NCBI RefSeq assembly: GCF_005116715.1
Contig: NZ_SWCI01000001.1
Location: forward strand, 558,001-622,000
Origin: Ferrimonas sediminicola
Lineage (GTDB): Bacteria; Pseudomonadota; Gammaproteobacteria; Enterobacterales; Shewanellaceae
Direction: 5' to 3'
Length of the DNA: 64,000 nt
Shown: one piece after another, positions 36,744 through 47,918 of the stretch
Layout of the letters: each line of letters begins with the position of its first letter
Position numbering within the stretch: position 1 is the first letter of the stretch
Translations under genes and position numbers: made by a program
The notes under the pieces: model-generated
The model's input: only the letters and a program-made list of their open reading frames with translations
Told to the model about the DNA's origin: nothing
Databases searched by the model: none

Positions 36744-39218
36744 TTGTCCGCGCTGCCCATTGAGGAGGTGTTTGGCCCGTTGCGCCAGGCCCTGGCCTCC
36801 CACAACCAGATCATCCTCCAGGCTCCGACCGGAGCCGGTAAGTCCACCGCCCTGCCGCTGGCGATGCTGCAATGGCCTGAGATCGGTGGCCGGATCCTGC
36901 TGCTGGAGCCCCGGCGCATCGCCGCCCGGGCCATTGCCCGTTATCTGGCGGCGCAGCTGGGGGAGAGCGTCGGTCAGACCGTGGGGCTGAGGGTGCGTGG
37001 AGAGACCAGGGTGAGCCCGCAGACCCGGCTGGAGATCGTCACCGAAGGGGTGCTGACCCGGCAGATTCAGGGGGATCCCGAGTTGGCCGGGGTGGCCCTG
37101 GTGCTGTTTGATGAGGTCCACGAACGCCACCTGGCGACGGATCTTTCCCTGGCCCTGGCCCTGGAGGTTCAGGGGGGACTGAGAGAGGACCTGACCCTGA
37201 TGCTGATGTCCGCCACCCTCGAGGGGCAGCAGTTCGAGCGTTGCCTGACCGAGGCGGCAAAGATCAGCAGTGAGGGGCGCAGTTACCCGGTTTCCCTGGA
37301 GTACCAGCCGGTGCCTCATGGGGAGCCCTGGGTCAACCACACCGTGGCCCAGATCCGCCGTCAGCTGAATCGCCGCGAGGGCAACATCCTGGCATTCCTG
37401 CCGGGGCAGGGGGAGATCCGCCGGGTCCAGGAACAGCTCCAGGAGGGGCTGCCCGCTCGGGTGCGGCTCTGTCCCCTCTATGGCCAGTTGTCCCCCAAGG
37501 AGCAGGATGAGGCGATTGCCGCGCCACCGGCCGGCTGGCGCAAGGTGGTACTGGCCACCAACATCGCCGAATCCAGCCTGACCATTGATGGCATCTCCGT
37601 TGTGGTGGACGCCGGCTGGCAGCGCCAGGCCCGCTGCAACCTGCGCAACGGCCTGACCCGGCTGGAGACGGTGCGGATCAGCCAGGGGGCGGCGGCCCAG
37701 CGCAGTGGCCGGGCCGGACGCCTGATGGCGGGGCACGGGGTGCGGCTGTGGAGCGAGGCGATGCAGCAGGGGTTAGCGCAGAGCGACACCCCGGAGATCC
37801 TGGGCGCCGATCTGACCCAGCTGGCCCTGGAGCTGGCGGCCTGGGGTTGCCGGGAGGCCGACGAGCTCAGCTGGTTGAACGACCCGCCGGCGGCCGCCAT
37901 GGCCCGGGCCTGGAGCCTGTTGCAGCAGCTGGAGCTGGTGGATGGCAGCCATAAACTGACCCCCTTGGGCCGCCAGGTTCACCGGCTCGGCAGTGATCCC
38001 CGTCTGGGACATATGCTGCTTAAGGCCGCTGAGCTTGAGAGGGGGCTGGGGGTCCCCGGGCTGCAGAGTCTCGCCTGTGAGTTGGCGGCGCTGCTGGAGG
38101 AGGCCGACCCCCTGCGTGGTCGTAGGCCTGGGGTGGATATCGAGCTGCGCCTGGGCAGGCTGTCGGGACCGGCCCGGCAACAGGCGCAGAAGTGGCGCAG
38201 CCAGTTGGGGTGCGCCGATGCCGTTGCGTCCGGCGAATTTGCCGGGCTGTTGCTGGCGCTGGCCTACCCTGACCGCATCGCCCAGGCTCGGGGACGGGAT
38301 GGCCGCTATCAACTCAGCGGCGGCAGTGGCGCGGCCCTGCCCGCCGACGATCCCTGGCAGGGCCGGGGTGAGCTGTTGGTGGCCGCCCAACTGTCCGAAC
38401 GCCAGGGGCAGGGGGATGCACTGATCCATCTTGCCGCCCGGGTGGAGCTCTCCCGCCTGGCAGGGGCACTGCCTTACCTGTTTGAGACCCGCCGGGCTCA
38501 GCACCTGGATGGCAAGAGTGGTGAGTTGGTGGCGGAGAACCGGCAGATGCTGGGTTGCCTGACCCTGGCGCGCACGCCGTTGACCGACATCAGTGACGAG
38601 GACTATCGTCAGGCGTTGCTGGAAGCGGTGCGCCGCCAGGGATTGTCGTTGCTGCCCTGGAGCGATGCCGTCGACCAGTGGCGCCTGCGGCTGGCCCACG
38701 GACGCCGGCTCTGCCCCGACCTCGGCTGGCCGGATCTGAGCGACCCGGCCCTGCTGGCGGGGCTGGAGAGCTGGCTGGGGCCCTACCTGGATGGCTTCAA
38801 GCGCGTGGCACAACTCAAGAGTCTGGACCTGAAAGGGATCCTCCAGGCACAGCTGGACTGGTCCCTACAGCAACAACTGGATGAACTGCTGCCTACCCAC
38901 TGGCAGGCCCCCACCGGAAGTCGGCTGAAGTTGTGTTACCACCCCGGCGGGGTGAAGCTGGCCGTGCGGGTGCAGGAGATGTACGGTGAGGCCGCCACCC
39001 CCAGGCTGGCCAGGGGGCAGCTGCCGCTGACCCTGGAGTTGCTGTCACCGGCCCACAGGCCGCTGCAGGTGACCGAGGATCTGGCCGCCTTCTGGCAGGG
39101 AGCCTGGAACGAGGTGAAGAAGGAGATGAAAGGGCGTTATCCCAAGCATCTGTGGCCCGATGACCCCGCCAACACCCAGGCAACAAGAGTGACCAAGAAG
39201 AGGATGCAACAGAAGTAG
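36744..39218 (+). CDS. hrpB: ATP-dependent helicase HrpB
   Basis: About 824 residues from TTG 36744. The DEAH-box helicase motifs are in order: I, QAPTGAGKSTALPLAML; II, LFDEVHERHLATDLSL; III, MSATLEG; VI, QRSGRAGR. The HrpB-specific C-terminal half follows. The TTG start is preferred because LSALPIEEVF lines up with the MSSLPVAAVL start of E. coli HrpB and GAGGA lies about eleven bases upstream; ATG 36726 would add six residues. The biological substrate is unclear. mrcB starts at the base after its stop. Confidence 0.92.
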   Translation: MSALPIEEVFGPLRQALASHNQIILQAPTGAGKSTALPLAMLQWPEIGGRILLLEPRRIAARAIARYLAAQLGESVGQTVGLRVRGETRVSPQTRLEIVTEGVLTRQIQGDPELAGVALVLFDEVHERHLATDLSLALALEVQGGLREDLTLMLMSATLEGQQFERCLTEAAKISSEGRSYPVSLEYQPVPHGEPWVNHTVAQIRRQLNRREGNILAFLPGQGEIRRVQEQLQEGLPARVRLCPLYGQLSPKEQDEAIAAPPAGWRKVVLATNIAESSLTIDGISVVVDAGWQRQARCNLRNGLTRLETVRISQGAAAQRSGRAGRLMAGHGVRLWSEAMQQGLAQSDTPEILGADLTQLALELAAWGCREADELSWLNDPPAAAMARAWSLLQQLELVDGSHKLTPLGRQVHRLGSDPRLGHMLLKAAELERGLGVPGLQSLACELAALLEEADPLRGRRPGVDIELRLGRLSGPARQQAQKWRSQLGCADAVASGEFAGLLLALAYPDRIAQARGRDGRYQLSGGSGAALPADDPWQGRGELLVAAQLSERQGQGDALIHLAARVELSRLAGALPYLFETRRAQHLDGKSGELVAENRQMLGCLTLARTPLTDISDEDYRQALLEAVRRQGLSLLPWSDAVDQWRLRLAHGRRLCPDLGWPDLSDPALLAGLESWLGPYLDGFKRVAQLKSLDLKGILQAQLDWSLQQQLDELLPTHWQAPTGSRLKLCYHPGGVKLAVRVQEMYGEAATPRLARGQLPLTLELLSPAHRPLQVTEDLAAFWQGAWNEVKKEMKGRYPKHLWPDDPANTQATRVTKKRMQQK

Positions 39219-41573
39219 ATGGCCAAAAACACCACATCCCGCCCCGCCAGCAAGGGGACGCGCACTAAGGCACCCGCCCGGAAACGATCCGCCTGCAAGC
39301 CCAGGTCAAAGCGCTGGGGCGGGCGGCTGCTGGGGATGACCCTCGTGGGGCTGCTGCTCCTGAGCGGCATTACCGCCGCCTACTGCGTCTACCTGGACCA
39401 GATCATCGCCGACAAGTTTGAGGGCCAGCGCTGGCACCTGCCGGCCCAGATCTATGCCCGTCCCATGGCCATCTATCCTGGGGCGCCCATCACCCATGCC
39501 CAACTGAAGCAGGAGCTGGCGCTTCTGGGCTACCGCAATACCGGCCATCCGCAGCGGGAGGGGGAGTTTGCCGTGGCCAAGGAGCGGGTCGAGCTGTACA
39601 AGCGCGCCTACGATGGCCCTGGGGGCTTCGAGCCGGCGCAGAAGGTGATGATCACCTTTAGTAATAACCGGGTCTCCCGGCTGCAGCGATCCAGCGATGG
39701 CCGTGACCTGGGGTTTGTCCATCTGGAGGCGTTGCTGCTGGATCGCATCGTCGCCGGTGATCGGGAGGACCGGCTGTTCATCCCCAGGGAGCAGATCCCG
39801 GAGAGCCTGGTCAATGCCCTGCTGCGTACCGAAGACCGGGAGTTCTACCACCATCACGGTGTGGCTCCGTTGGCCATTGCGCGGGCGCTGGTGGTCAACC
39901 TCAAGGCGGGCCGCACGGTTCAGGGGGGATCCACCCTGACCCAGCAGCTGGCGAAGAACTTCTTCCTGACCCGCGAGCGCTCCCTGTGGCGTAAGGTGCG
40001 AGAAGCGTTGATGGCACTGATCATCGATTATCGCTACGACAAGGACACCATCCTGGAGGCCTATCTCAATGAGGTCTACATGGGCCAGGATGGCAGCATC
40101 GGTGTTCACGGCGTGGGGCTGGCGGCCCGCTTCTACTTCCACCGTCCCATCGAAGAGCTGACCATCGGCCAGCAGGCCACCCTGGTGGCGATGATCAAGG
40201 GGCCCAGCTACTACAACCCCTGGCGCTTTCCCGACAGGGTGGCTCAGCGCCGGGACCTGGTGTTGAAGCTGATGCTGGAGGAGGGGTTGATCTCCCGCGC
40301 CCAATATCAGCAAGCGGCCGGGCAGGGGCTGGGAGTACGCAGTGCCAAATCCCGCCAGCGCCACCGGGTACCCGCCTTCATGCAGCAGGTACGCCAGGAA
40401 CTGGCGAGCCGTTACGGACCCCAGACCCTGAAGCGTTCCGGCCTGAAGATCTACACCACCCTGGATCCCCTGGCCCAGCGCGCGGCCGAGAGTGCGGTCA
40501 GTCAGGGGGTGACGCAGTTGAGCCGTGACCGCAAGGATGACCGCCTTCAGGGGGCCATGGTGGTGGTGGACCGCTACCAGGGCGGCATTCTGGCGATGGT
40601 GGGTGACAAGGATCCCGATTTCAAGGGGTTCAACCGGGCCCGGGATGCCTACCGGCCCATCGGCTCTCTGGTCAAACCCTTTGTCTACCTGAGCGCCCTG
40701 GCTCAGCCTCAGGCCTACAACCTGGCGACACCGGTGAAGGATGAACCCATCACCCTGAAAAGCAGTGGCGGTATCACCTGGTCCCCGAAAAATAATGACA
40801 AGCAGTACCGCGGTCAGGTGTCCCTCTCCGAGGGGCTGGTACGTTCCTACAACGTGCCGACGGTCAACCTGGGGATGAACCTGGGGCTGGAGGCGGTGAT
40901 GCAGACCCTGGAGGACGCCGGGTGGCGCGAGCCGATCAACCCGGTGCCCTCCCTGCTGCTTGGGGCGATGGAGGGGTCTCCCCTGGCGCTGGCCCAGATC
41001 TACCAGACCCTGGCCAATGGCGGCCGTCTCCAGCAACTGCACTCGGTGCGCCATGTGCTGGATCAGGACAACCTGCCGCTGGCGGAACACCGGGAGCGCA
41101 GCCGTCAGGCCCTGCCGGAAAGGGCGGTCTACCTGGTGAATAACCTGTTGACCCAGGTGGTGGCGCGGGGGACCGGCCACCGACTGGGACAGGCGTTCCC
41201 CGGGGTCACCCTGGCGGGGAAGACAGGCACCAGCTCCGATGGGCGCGACGCCTGGTTTGCCGGGTTCGATGACCGGGATGTGGTGATCACCTGGGTGGGC
41301 CGGGACGACAACGGCGCCGCCAACCTCTACGGATCCAGCGCGGCCCTGCCCCTGTATCGAGGCTACCTGGCCCAGCGGGATCCCCTCTCTTTGGTGTTGA
41401 CGCCGCCGGAGGGGACCCTGCAGGGGTATTTCAATGACCGGGGAGTGGCGGTGGCCGAGGATTGTCACGGTGCCAGGGCGATGCCGGCGGATGCCGTCAG
41501 CTGGCCCAGTCCCTCCGGTTGCGATGGTGCCGGACGGGAGAAAAACTGGCTGGAGCGGATGCTGGGGTTCTAG
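39219..41573 (+). CDS. mrcB: Penicillin-binding protein 1B (bifunctional)
   Basis: A 784-residue class A PBP. A basic cytoplasmic tail ([18 protein letters not shown]) precedes one membrane helix (about 40-62). Then the UvrB-like UB2H domain, the glycosyltransferase with catalytic Glu205 in [12 protein letters not shown] and [12 protein letters not shown], and the transpeptidase with SxxK at Ser483-Lys486 (GSLVKP), SYN, and KTG at Lys668 (KTGTSSDGR). It polymerises and cross-links murein. No gap from hrpB; the TAG stop overlaps the TAG of ybaM on the other strand (CTAG). Confidence 0.97.
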   Translation: MAKNTTSRPASKGTRTKAPARKRSACKPRSKRWGGRLLGMTLVGLLLLSGITAAYCVYLDQIIADKFEGQRWHLPAQIYARPMAIYPGAPITHAQLKQELALLGYRNTGHPQREGEFAVAKERVELYKRAYDGPGGFEPAQKVMITFSNNRVSRLQRSSDGRDLGFVHLEALLLDRIVAGDREDRLFIPREQIPESLVNALLRTEDREFYHHHGVAPLAIARALVVNLKAGRTVQGGSTLTQQLAKNFFLTRERSLWRKVREALMALIIDYRYDKDTILEAYLNEVYMGQDGSIGVHGVGLAARFYFHRPIEELTIGQQATLVAMIKGPSYYNPWRFPDRVAQRRDLVLKLMLEEGLISRAQYQQAAGQGLGVRSAKSRQRHRVPAFMQQVRQELASRYGPQTLKRSGLKIYTTLDPLAQRAAESAVSQGVTQLSRDRKDDRLQGAMVVVDRYQGGILAMVGDKDPDFKGFNRARDAYRPIGSLVKPFVYLSALAQPQAYNLATPVKDEPITLKSSGGITWSPKNNDKQYRGQVSLSEGLVRSYNVPTVNLGMNLGLEAVMQTLEDAGWREPINPVPSLLLGAMEGSPLALAQIYQTLANGGRLQQLHSVRHVLDQDNLPLAEHRERSRQALPERAVYLVNNLLTQVVARGTGHRLGQAFPGVTLAGKTGTSSDGRDAWFAGFDDRDVVITWVGRDDNGAANLYGSSAALPLYRGYLAQRDPLSLVLTPPEGTLQGYFNDRGVAVAEDCHGARAMPADAVSWPSPSGCDGAGREKNWLERMLGF

Positions 41574-41734
41574 GTGGGATCCCCGGCTGGCGGATCGGGC
41601 AGTTTTCTGCGCAGATCCTGCTCGACGATCGCCAGGGCCCTGAGGGCCATGGCGGGGTCAATGTCGTTACTCTCCAGCAGGTAGATCAGGTCCACCGCCA
41701 ACTTAATCTCCTGGGGGGCGTCTTCCAGCGACAT
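41570..41734 (-). CDS. ybaM: YbaM-family small protein (DUF2496), 54 residues
   Basis: ATG 41734 with TAGGAGAG upstream; TAG stop at 41570-41572. The peptide starts [20 protein letters not shown] and continues [19 protein letters not shown], matching E. coli YbaM ([20 protein letters not shown]) over nearly its whole length. Predicted helical and acidic. Function not known with confidence. It shares four bases with the end of mrcB on the other strand. Confidence 0.9.
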   Translation of the reverse strand: MSLEDAPQEIKLAVDLIYLLESNDIDPAMALRALAIVEQDLRRKLPDPPAGDPT

Positions 41735-41802
41735 GGTGCTCTCCTATGGGGATGAACCCCTATTGTACGTGCAGTCGCGGTTCGGCAACAGCCCGGTGGC
41801 GA

Positions 41803-42519
41803 CTACCAGGGGATCGGCTCGCCCCGCCAGTCCAGGTAACTCAGGGTGCCGTCAGGCACCAGGTCGTCGGTGACTTGGCGCAGGTGGCGGGCGGCCAGCT
41901 CCGGGCTGTGCAACTGCCCGGGTCTCAGTCGCCGCTGGAAGGGCTGGGACAAAGGGGTGTCCACGGTGCCCGGATGGTAGGCCACCAGTTTGACCCCCTT
42001 GGCCCGTCGGGCCGATTCGATAGCACAGCACTGCAGCAGCTGGTTGAGGGCTGCCTTACTGGCCCGGTAGCCGTACCAGCCGCCCAACTGGTTGTCCCCG
42101 ATGCTGCCTACCCGGGCACTGAGAACGGTCACCACCACCCTGGGGTTGTCTCTCAGCAGCGGAATCAGGTGGGTCAGCCACAGCATCGGCACTATGGTGT
42201 TGCTGTGCATCAGCCGGGAGAGTGACGACTCACACACCTGTTCCAGCGCTTTCTCCGGGGACAGCTCATGGTCGTGAAGGCGACCGTTGCACAGAGTCAC
42301 CCGGGTGACTTGTGCCGAACTGGGGCGAAGCTGCTCGGCCACCGCCGCCATGGCTGCCGGGCTGTAGTCGCAACTCAGCCAGGTCAGGTCGGGATGGGTG
42401 AAGGGGGCCGGCGTCGTGCGGCTGATGGCGATCACCCGGGTTTGTGGCAGCACCATCCCCTGGCGCACCAGGGCCTGCCCCAGGCCACCGCCGGCGCCAA
42501 TCACCAGCTCCAGGCTCAC
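41803..42519 (-). CDS. Short-chain dehydrogenase/reductase, C-factor-like
   Basis: About 238 residues from GTG 42519 (MSLELVIGAGGGLGQALV). The glycine-rich NAD(P) loop is GAGGGLGQAL, an NAG-like LCNGRLHD is present, and the catalytic Tyr-Lys is in GWYGYRASKAALNQ. VLSARVGSIGDN provides the serine. It resembles the C-factor/CsgA-type SDRs; the substrate is unknown. GTG overlaps the stop of the DUF393 gene by four bases, so the two are coupled. Confidence 0.82.
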   Translation of the reverse strand: MSLELVIGAGGGLGQALVRQGMVLPQTRVIAISRTTPAPFTHPDLTWLSCDYSPAAMAAVAEQLRPSSAQVTRVTLCNGRLHDHELSPEKALEQVCESSLSRLMHSNTIVPMLWLTHLIPLLRDNPRVVVTVLSARVGSIGDNQLGGWYGYRASKAALNQLLQCCAIESARRAKGVKLVAYHPGTVDTPLSQPFQRRLRPGQLHSPELAARHLRQVTDDLVPDGTLSYLDWRGEPIPW

Positions 42520-42914
42520 CGATTCTGCTCCAGCCGGCACTGGCCACGTTCGCAGGGGGACAGGTCAAAGAGCCAGGCGGAGATGCGATGGCGGTGGCGG
42601 GCAAAGTGGCGGTAGCCCAGATCGGACAGCGGCCGCAGCGGCGGCCAGTGCAGCCACGCCACCCAATGACCTCGGCCTACCCTGTCCCAGGCGGCTAGGG
42701 TGACCTCCAGGCCGGTCAGCAGCCGTCCCCGCTCATCCACCCCGTGCAGTACCCTCTGGCACTGGGAGGGGGCCACTTGGAGAAAGCGCGGATGCCAGCT
42801 GGGGTCGTCAATATCCTCGAACGCCAGCCGGTTGAGCCGGTCCCAACGCCGCAGGTGATCTATCTCCCGGCGGCATAGGGGGCAGTGGTTGTCGACAAAC
42901 AGGGTGAAGGGCAT
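42516..42914 (-). CDS. DCC-type thiol-disulfide oxidoreductase family protein (DUF393)
   Basis: A 132-residue protein starting MPFTLFVDNHCPLCRREIDH, with the family motif DxxCxxC (DNHCPLC). The rest, including FEDIDDPS and GLEVTLAAWDRVGRG, follows the DUF393 pattern; these are thioredoxin-like proteins with few proven functions. ATG 42914 follows GGAGCG. An in-frame start at 43049 adds a Ser/Pro-rich tail without protein character and is rejected. It heads the pair with the SDR gene. Confidence 0.88.
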   Translation of the reverse strand: MPFTLFVDNHCPLCRREIDHLRRWDRLNRLAFEDIDDPSWHPRFLQVAPSQCQRVLHGVDERGRLLTGLEVTLAAWDRVGRGHWVAWLHWPPLRPLSDLGYRHFARHRHRISAWLFDLSPCERGQCRLEQNR

Positions 42915-42975
42915 GGGCGCTCCCGATTCCAGAGAGGATGGTTCTCTCTGGATACGGAGCGCCTGGCCGGCCCGA

Positions 42976-43812
42976 TCAGAGCAGATGCTGGGCGTGGAAG
43001 CGCAGATGCTCCTCCATAAAGCTGGCAATGAAGTAGTAGGAGTGGTCATAGCCGGGCTGGTGGCGCAGCACCAGGGGGTAGCCGCTGATCTCGGCGGCGG
43101 CCTCCAGCGCCTCGGGTTTGAGCTGCTCCGCCAGGAATTCGTCGGACTCGCCCTGGTCCACCAGGGTGGGCAGGAACCGCTCGGACCGCTGCATCAGCAC
43201 GCTGCTGTCATGGGCCTGCCAGGCTTCCAGGCCGCTGCCCAGGTAGGCGTCGAACGCCTTGCGCCCCCAGGGGCAGTTCACCGGGTTGGTGACGGGGCTG
43301 AAGGCAGAGACGCTCAGGTAGCGTTCGGGGTTTTTCAGGGCGATCATCAGGGCGCCGTGGCCCCCCATGGAGTGGCCGCTGATGGCCCGCTGGTCGGTGA
43401 CCGGGAAGGTGGCTTCCACCAGCCCGGGCAGCTCCTCGACCACGTAATCGTACATGCGGTAGTGGCGGTTCCAAGGGGGCTGGGTGGCGTTGATGTAGAA
43501 GCCGGCGCCCTGGCCGAGATCATAACCGGCATCGTCGGCCACCCCATCGCCCCTCGGGCTGGTGTCTGGGGCGACAATGGCCATCCCCAGCTCGGCGGCG
43601 ATGCGCTGGGCCCCCGCCTTCTGCATGAAGTTCTCATCGGTGCAGGTGAGTCCGGACAGCCAGTAGAGTACGGGAACCGGGTTGGCCTCACTGGCCTGGG
43701 GCGGCAGGTAGATGGAGAAGGTCATGGTGCAGTTAAGGACGTCGGAGCGGTGGCGGTATCTCTTGTGCCAGCCACCAAAGCTCTTGTTAACGCAGATGTT
43801 TTCCAGGTTCAT
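42976..43812 (-). CDS. fghA: S-formylglutathione hydrolase
   Basis: About 278 residues from ATG 43812 ([20 protein letters not shown]). An esterase of the alpha/beta-hydrolase fold with the nucleophile in [35 protein letters not shown] and APDTSPRG are typical of the family. The catalytic Asp and His lie near DQGESDEFL and PGYDHSYYF. It hydrolyses S-formylglutathione to formate and glutathione, the second step after FrmA, encoded just upstream on the same strand. A hairpin lies in the gap between the two genes. Confidence 0.96.
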   Translation of the reverse strand: MNLENICVNKSFGGWHKRYRHRSDVLNCTMTFSIYLPPQASEANPVPVLYWLSGLTCTDENFMQKAGAQRIAAELGMAIVAPDTSPRGDGVADDAGYDLGQGAGFYINATQPPWNRHYRMYDYVVEELPGLVEATFPVTDQRAISGHSMGGHGALMIALKNPERYLSVSAFSPVTNPVNCPWGRKAFDAYLGSGLEAWQAHDSSVLMQRSERFLPTLVDQGESDEFLAEQLKPEALEAAAEISGYPLVLRHQPGYDHSYYFIASFMEEHLRFHAQHLL

Positions 43813-43834
43813 TGGGCTCTCTCTATGGCACAAA

Positions 43835-43858
43835 GCCCGGCCCCGACAGGGGCCGGGC
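43835..43858 (-). terminator. Strong hairpin between frmA and fghA
   Basis: GCCCGGCCCC-GACA-GGGGCCGGGC, a perfect ten-base-pair stem seven bases past the frmA stop, followed on the minus strand by TTTG. Possibly an attenuator or an RNA-stability element within the operon. Confidence 0.6.
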
Positions 43859-43865
43859 CAGGCGT

Positions 43866-45152
<1,287 letters not shown>

Positions 45153-45196
45153 TCAGCCACGGCCGGGGGCGGGCTACGGGGATTGGGGAGAGTGCG

Positions 45197-46102
45197 ATGA
45201 GCGAGTGGGCTGGAGTCAGTGAGTTTGTGGCGGTGGCGGAAACCGAGAGTTTTACCGCTGCCGGAAAGCGGCTGGGGATCTCCACCGCTCAGGTGAGCAG
45301 GCAGGTAAGTGCCCTGGAGGGCCGGTTGGCGGCCAAGCTGCTCTATCGCACCACCCGCAGGGTATCGTTGACCGATGCAGGCCGCACCTACTACCAGCAC
45401 TGTCGCCAGGTACTGGAGGGGCTGGCGGAAGCGGAGCGGGCGGTGACCCAGCTTCAGGACACCCCCAGGGGGGTGCTGAGGGTGACCGCGCCGGTGACCT
45501 ATGGCGAGCGTACTCTGGCTCCGCTGATCAACGACTTTGCCCTGCATTATCCGGACCTGGCGGTGCAACTGGTGCTGACCAACCAGAGGCTGGATCTGGT
45601 GGAGGAGGGGATCGATCTGGCCATTCGCCTGGGCAGGCTGGAGGACTCCAGCATGATGGCCCGTCGGTTGGCCAGTCGAAGCCTGCATGTCTGCGCCGCA
45701 CCGCAGTATCTGGCTACCTATGGTGAGCCCCACTGCCTGACCGAGCTGGACCGGCACCGGTGCCTGGTCGGGACCATGGAGTACTGGCGCTTCCGCGAGG
45801 ATGGGCGTTCCCGCAATGTGCGGGTCAGGGGCAGGCTGCGCTGCAACAGCGGTTGGGCCCTGACCGATGCGGCGATCAAGGGGCTGGGGCTGGCACAACT
45901 GCCCGACTATTACGTCAGGGAGCACCTGGCCAGCGGCCGGCTGGTGTCGGTACTGGATCACCTGGGCGAGCAGGGGGAGGGGGTCTGGGCGCTCTACCCC
46001 CATAACCGCCACCTCTCCCCCAAGGTGCGCCTGCTGGTGGATCATCTGACGGCGTCCCTGGCCGAAGCGCCGGATGGACAGGCTTCAGTCTCGGATGAAT
46101 AA
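45197..46102 (+). CDS. LysR-family transcriptional regulator, likely of frmA-fghA
   Basis: A 301-residue regulator with the N-terminal winged helix: EFVAVAETESFTAAGKRLGI, STAQVSRQVSALEGRLAAKLLYRTTRRVSLTDAG. The C-terminal periplasmic-binding-like domain includes GVLRVTAPVTYGERTLAPLI and LVEEGIDLAIRLG. Closest pattern is the CrgA-like subgroup. ATG 45197 follows GGGGAGAG. Divergent from frmA over 200 bases with a perfect inverted repeat between, so regulation of frmA-fghA is likely but not shown. Confidence 0.9.
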   Translation: MSEWAGVSEFVAVAETESFTAAGKRLGISTAQVSRQVSALEGRLAAKLLYRTTRRVSLTDAGRTYYQHCRQVLEGLAEAERAVTQLQDTPRGVLRVTAPVTYGERTLAPLINDFALHYPDLAVQLVLTNQRLDLVEEGIDLAIRLGRLEDSSMMARRLASRSLHVCAAPQYLATYGEPHCLTELDRHRCLVGTMEYWRFREDGRSRNVRVRGRLRCNSGWALTDAAIKGLGLAQLPDYYVREHLASGRLVSVLDHLGEQGEGVWALYPHNRHLSPKVRLLVDHLTASLAEAPDGQASVSDE

Positions 46103-46178
46103 TCCGACGGTGAATGCCCCTTGAGATCGGGACTCGGCGGGATATGATTCTGGGAAAGAATCTGATAGGGAGAGAGCC

Positions 46179-46454
46179 ATGGCTTGCCATCGTATTGAGG
46201 AGTTGCTGGAGCTGCTGGCGCCGGTGTGGCAGAAGGAGCAGGAGCTGAACCTGATGCAGATGCTGCAGAAGATCGCCGACCAGGCGGGATTCAAGGGGCC
46301 GCTGACCGAGCTGACCGACGACATGCTGATCTACCAGCTGAAGATGGGATCCGCCGACGAGGGGGCGATGATCCCCGGTATCCAGAAGGACTACGTGGAG
46401 AACTACGACTGGAAGGCGGCGATCCTCAAGGCCAGGGGCATCGACGAGGAGTAA
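46179..46454 (+). CDS. yihD: YihD-family protein (DUF1040)
   Basis: A 91-residue protein similar to E. coli YihD along its length: MACHRIEELLELLAPVWQK, LNLMQMLQKIADQAGF, LTELTDDMLIYQLKM and IPGIQKDYVENYDWK. Small, acidic and helical. Its job is not established. ATG follows AGGGAGAG. It is followed by a strong terminator, so it is a separate unit. Confidence 0.93.
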   Translation: MACHRIEELLELLAPVWQKEQELNLMQMLQKIADQAGFKGPLTELTDDMLIYQLKMGSADEGAMIPGIQKDYVENYDWKAAILKARGIDEE

Positions 46455-46474
46455 GCGCCCGCTCCGGTGCAGAG

Positions 46475-46502
46475 ACGGCAGCCCATGGGCTGCCGTTTTT
46501 TG
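46475..46502 (+). terminator. Terminator of yihD
   Basis: ACGGCAGCCC-AT-GGGCTGCCGT followed by TTTTT. Confidence 0.9.
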
Positions 46503-46688
46503 TTGGCGTAAAGCACTGCTTAACAAGATGATCTTCTTGCTGTTGTCAGGACTAAAGGGCAAGATGTTGCCCCTGTGATGCGCCATTGTTGCGCATTTTG
46601 GGGCGTACCATCACCCGGGTGAGTGGCCGCCCCGCTCTTCGGCCGCCATCTGTCCTGGCCGGCCTTCGCAACATGACAAGGAATTTGA

Positions 46689-47909
46689 ATGCGAATAGCC
46701 AAGCTGCTTGTGGGGGTGCTCCTCACTCTTACCCTGGCCGGCTGCGCCAATACCAAGCTCAGTGCCAACAGGCTGCCCAAGGGGGTGAAGGTCAACAAGT
46801 CGGTGGTGCTGCCGGTCACCGTACCCCTGGCCTACTATCTGCCGCCGGCGGAGCTGGCCAACCGCTTCTATCTGGACTCCTGGAATGTCTGGCTGGAGCC
46901 GGGCAAGGCCCTGGAGGGCGGTGTCAAGGACGCCTTTGCCGCCTACTTTTCCGATGCCAGGCCGCTGGATCGGGATTCGGCGCTGCCCTATGGGCTACTG
47001 ATCGACATCGATCCCAAGTGGCAGTTTGATGGTGGCAAGATCACCATGGTGCTGACCTACAAGGTGTATGATGCCGGGCATCGGCTGCTGAGAGAGGGCA
47101 GTCAGTCGCACTCGGCCTCCATGGGCAGCATCGGCAATGAGGCCGCCTGGTACAATGCCACCCTGAGGGCCAGCCAGCGGATGGTGGTGGATCTGCTGAA
47201 TACCATCAAGCCCGACGCCCAAAGCCTCGTCGCCCGCCGTCCCATGAGCGAAGCGGATCCGACGCTGTTGGTCAACATGAAGGAGCCGGTGGCCACCGGC
47301 ACCGGTTTCTACATCAATGCTCAAGGACAGGCGTTGACGGCCGCCCACGTCCTCAGGGAGTGCATGGTGGCCAAGGTGATCGTCGGTGAGCATGAACAGG
47401 ATGCTCGCATCAGCGCCCGCTCCCCGCTGCTGGACCTGGCGGTGGTTGACACAGGTACCCGCACCCGGAATTATCTGCCGCTCCGCCGTGACACCGAGTT
47501 GTTGCTGGGGGAGCCGGTCACCAACGTGGGCTATCCCCTGCAGGGGATCCTGGCGGCCTCCCCCAACCTGACCCGGGGCAATGTCAGCTCCCGCACCGCC
47601 CTCAAGGGCTCGGTGGGGCTGTTCCAGTTCTCCGCGCCGATCCAGCCCGGTTCCAGCGGTGGTCCCGTGGTCTCCGATGGCGGTGAGCTGCTGGGAGTGA
47701 CCGTCAGCACCATCAATCCCGCCAAGCTGATCGAATCCGGAGTGCTGCCCCAGAACGTCAATTTTGCCCTAAATGCCCGCTATGTAGAGAGGTTTCTTAC
47801 CAAGCATCAGATCCCCTTTGTCCAGCGGCAAGCCAATCTGCAGGGGGATATCCGGGTGGCCAACCAGGCCGCACTCTCCTCTGTGATCAAACTGGTCTGT
47901 TACCAATAA
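46689..47909 (+). CDS. Trypsin-like serine protease lipoprotein
   Basis: A 406-residue lipoprotein: MRIAKLLVGVLLTLTLAGC with lipobox LAGC (Cys19). The first half (about 35-180) is a domain I do not recognise. The second half is a trypsin-like S1/S1C protease with His220 (TAAHVL), Asp249 (LLDLAVVDTG) and Ser323 (PGSSGGPVV). Unlike DegP there is no PDZ domain. Expected to be anchored at the outer membrane facing the periplasm or the surface. Nine bases before the next gene, whose product is also exported; the two are probably a functional pair. Confidence 0.85.
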   Translation: MRIAKLLVGVLLTLTLAGCANTKLSANRLPKGVKVNKSVVLPVTVPLAYYLPPAELANRFYLDSWNVWLEPGKALEGGVKDAFAAYFSDARPLDRDSALPYGLLIDIDPKWQFDGGKITMVLTYKVYDAGHRLLREGSQSHSASMGSIGNEAAWYNATLRASQRMVVDLLNTIKPDAQSLVARRPMSEADPTLLVNMKEPVATGTGFYINAQGQALTAAHVLRECMVAKVIVGEHEQDARISARSPLLDLAVVDTGTRTRNYLPLRRDTELLLGEPVTNVGYPLQGILAASPNLTRGNVSSRTALKGSVGLFQFSAPIQPGSSGGPVVSDGGELLGVTVSTINPAKLIESGVLPQNVNFALNARYVERFLTKHQIPFVQRQANLQGDIRVANQAALSSVIKLVCYQ

Positions 47910-47918
47910 GGAGGGAGT

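Noticed and set aside
39306-41468. 720-codon minus-strand frame across mrcB
   Set aside because: Antisense shadow of PBP1b; no domain recognised.
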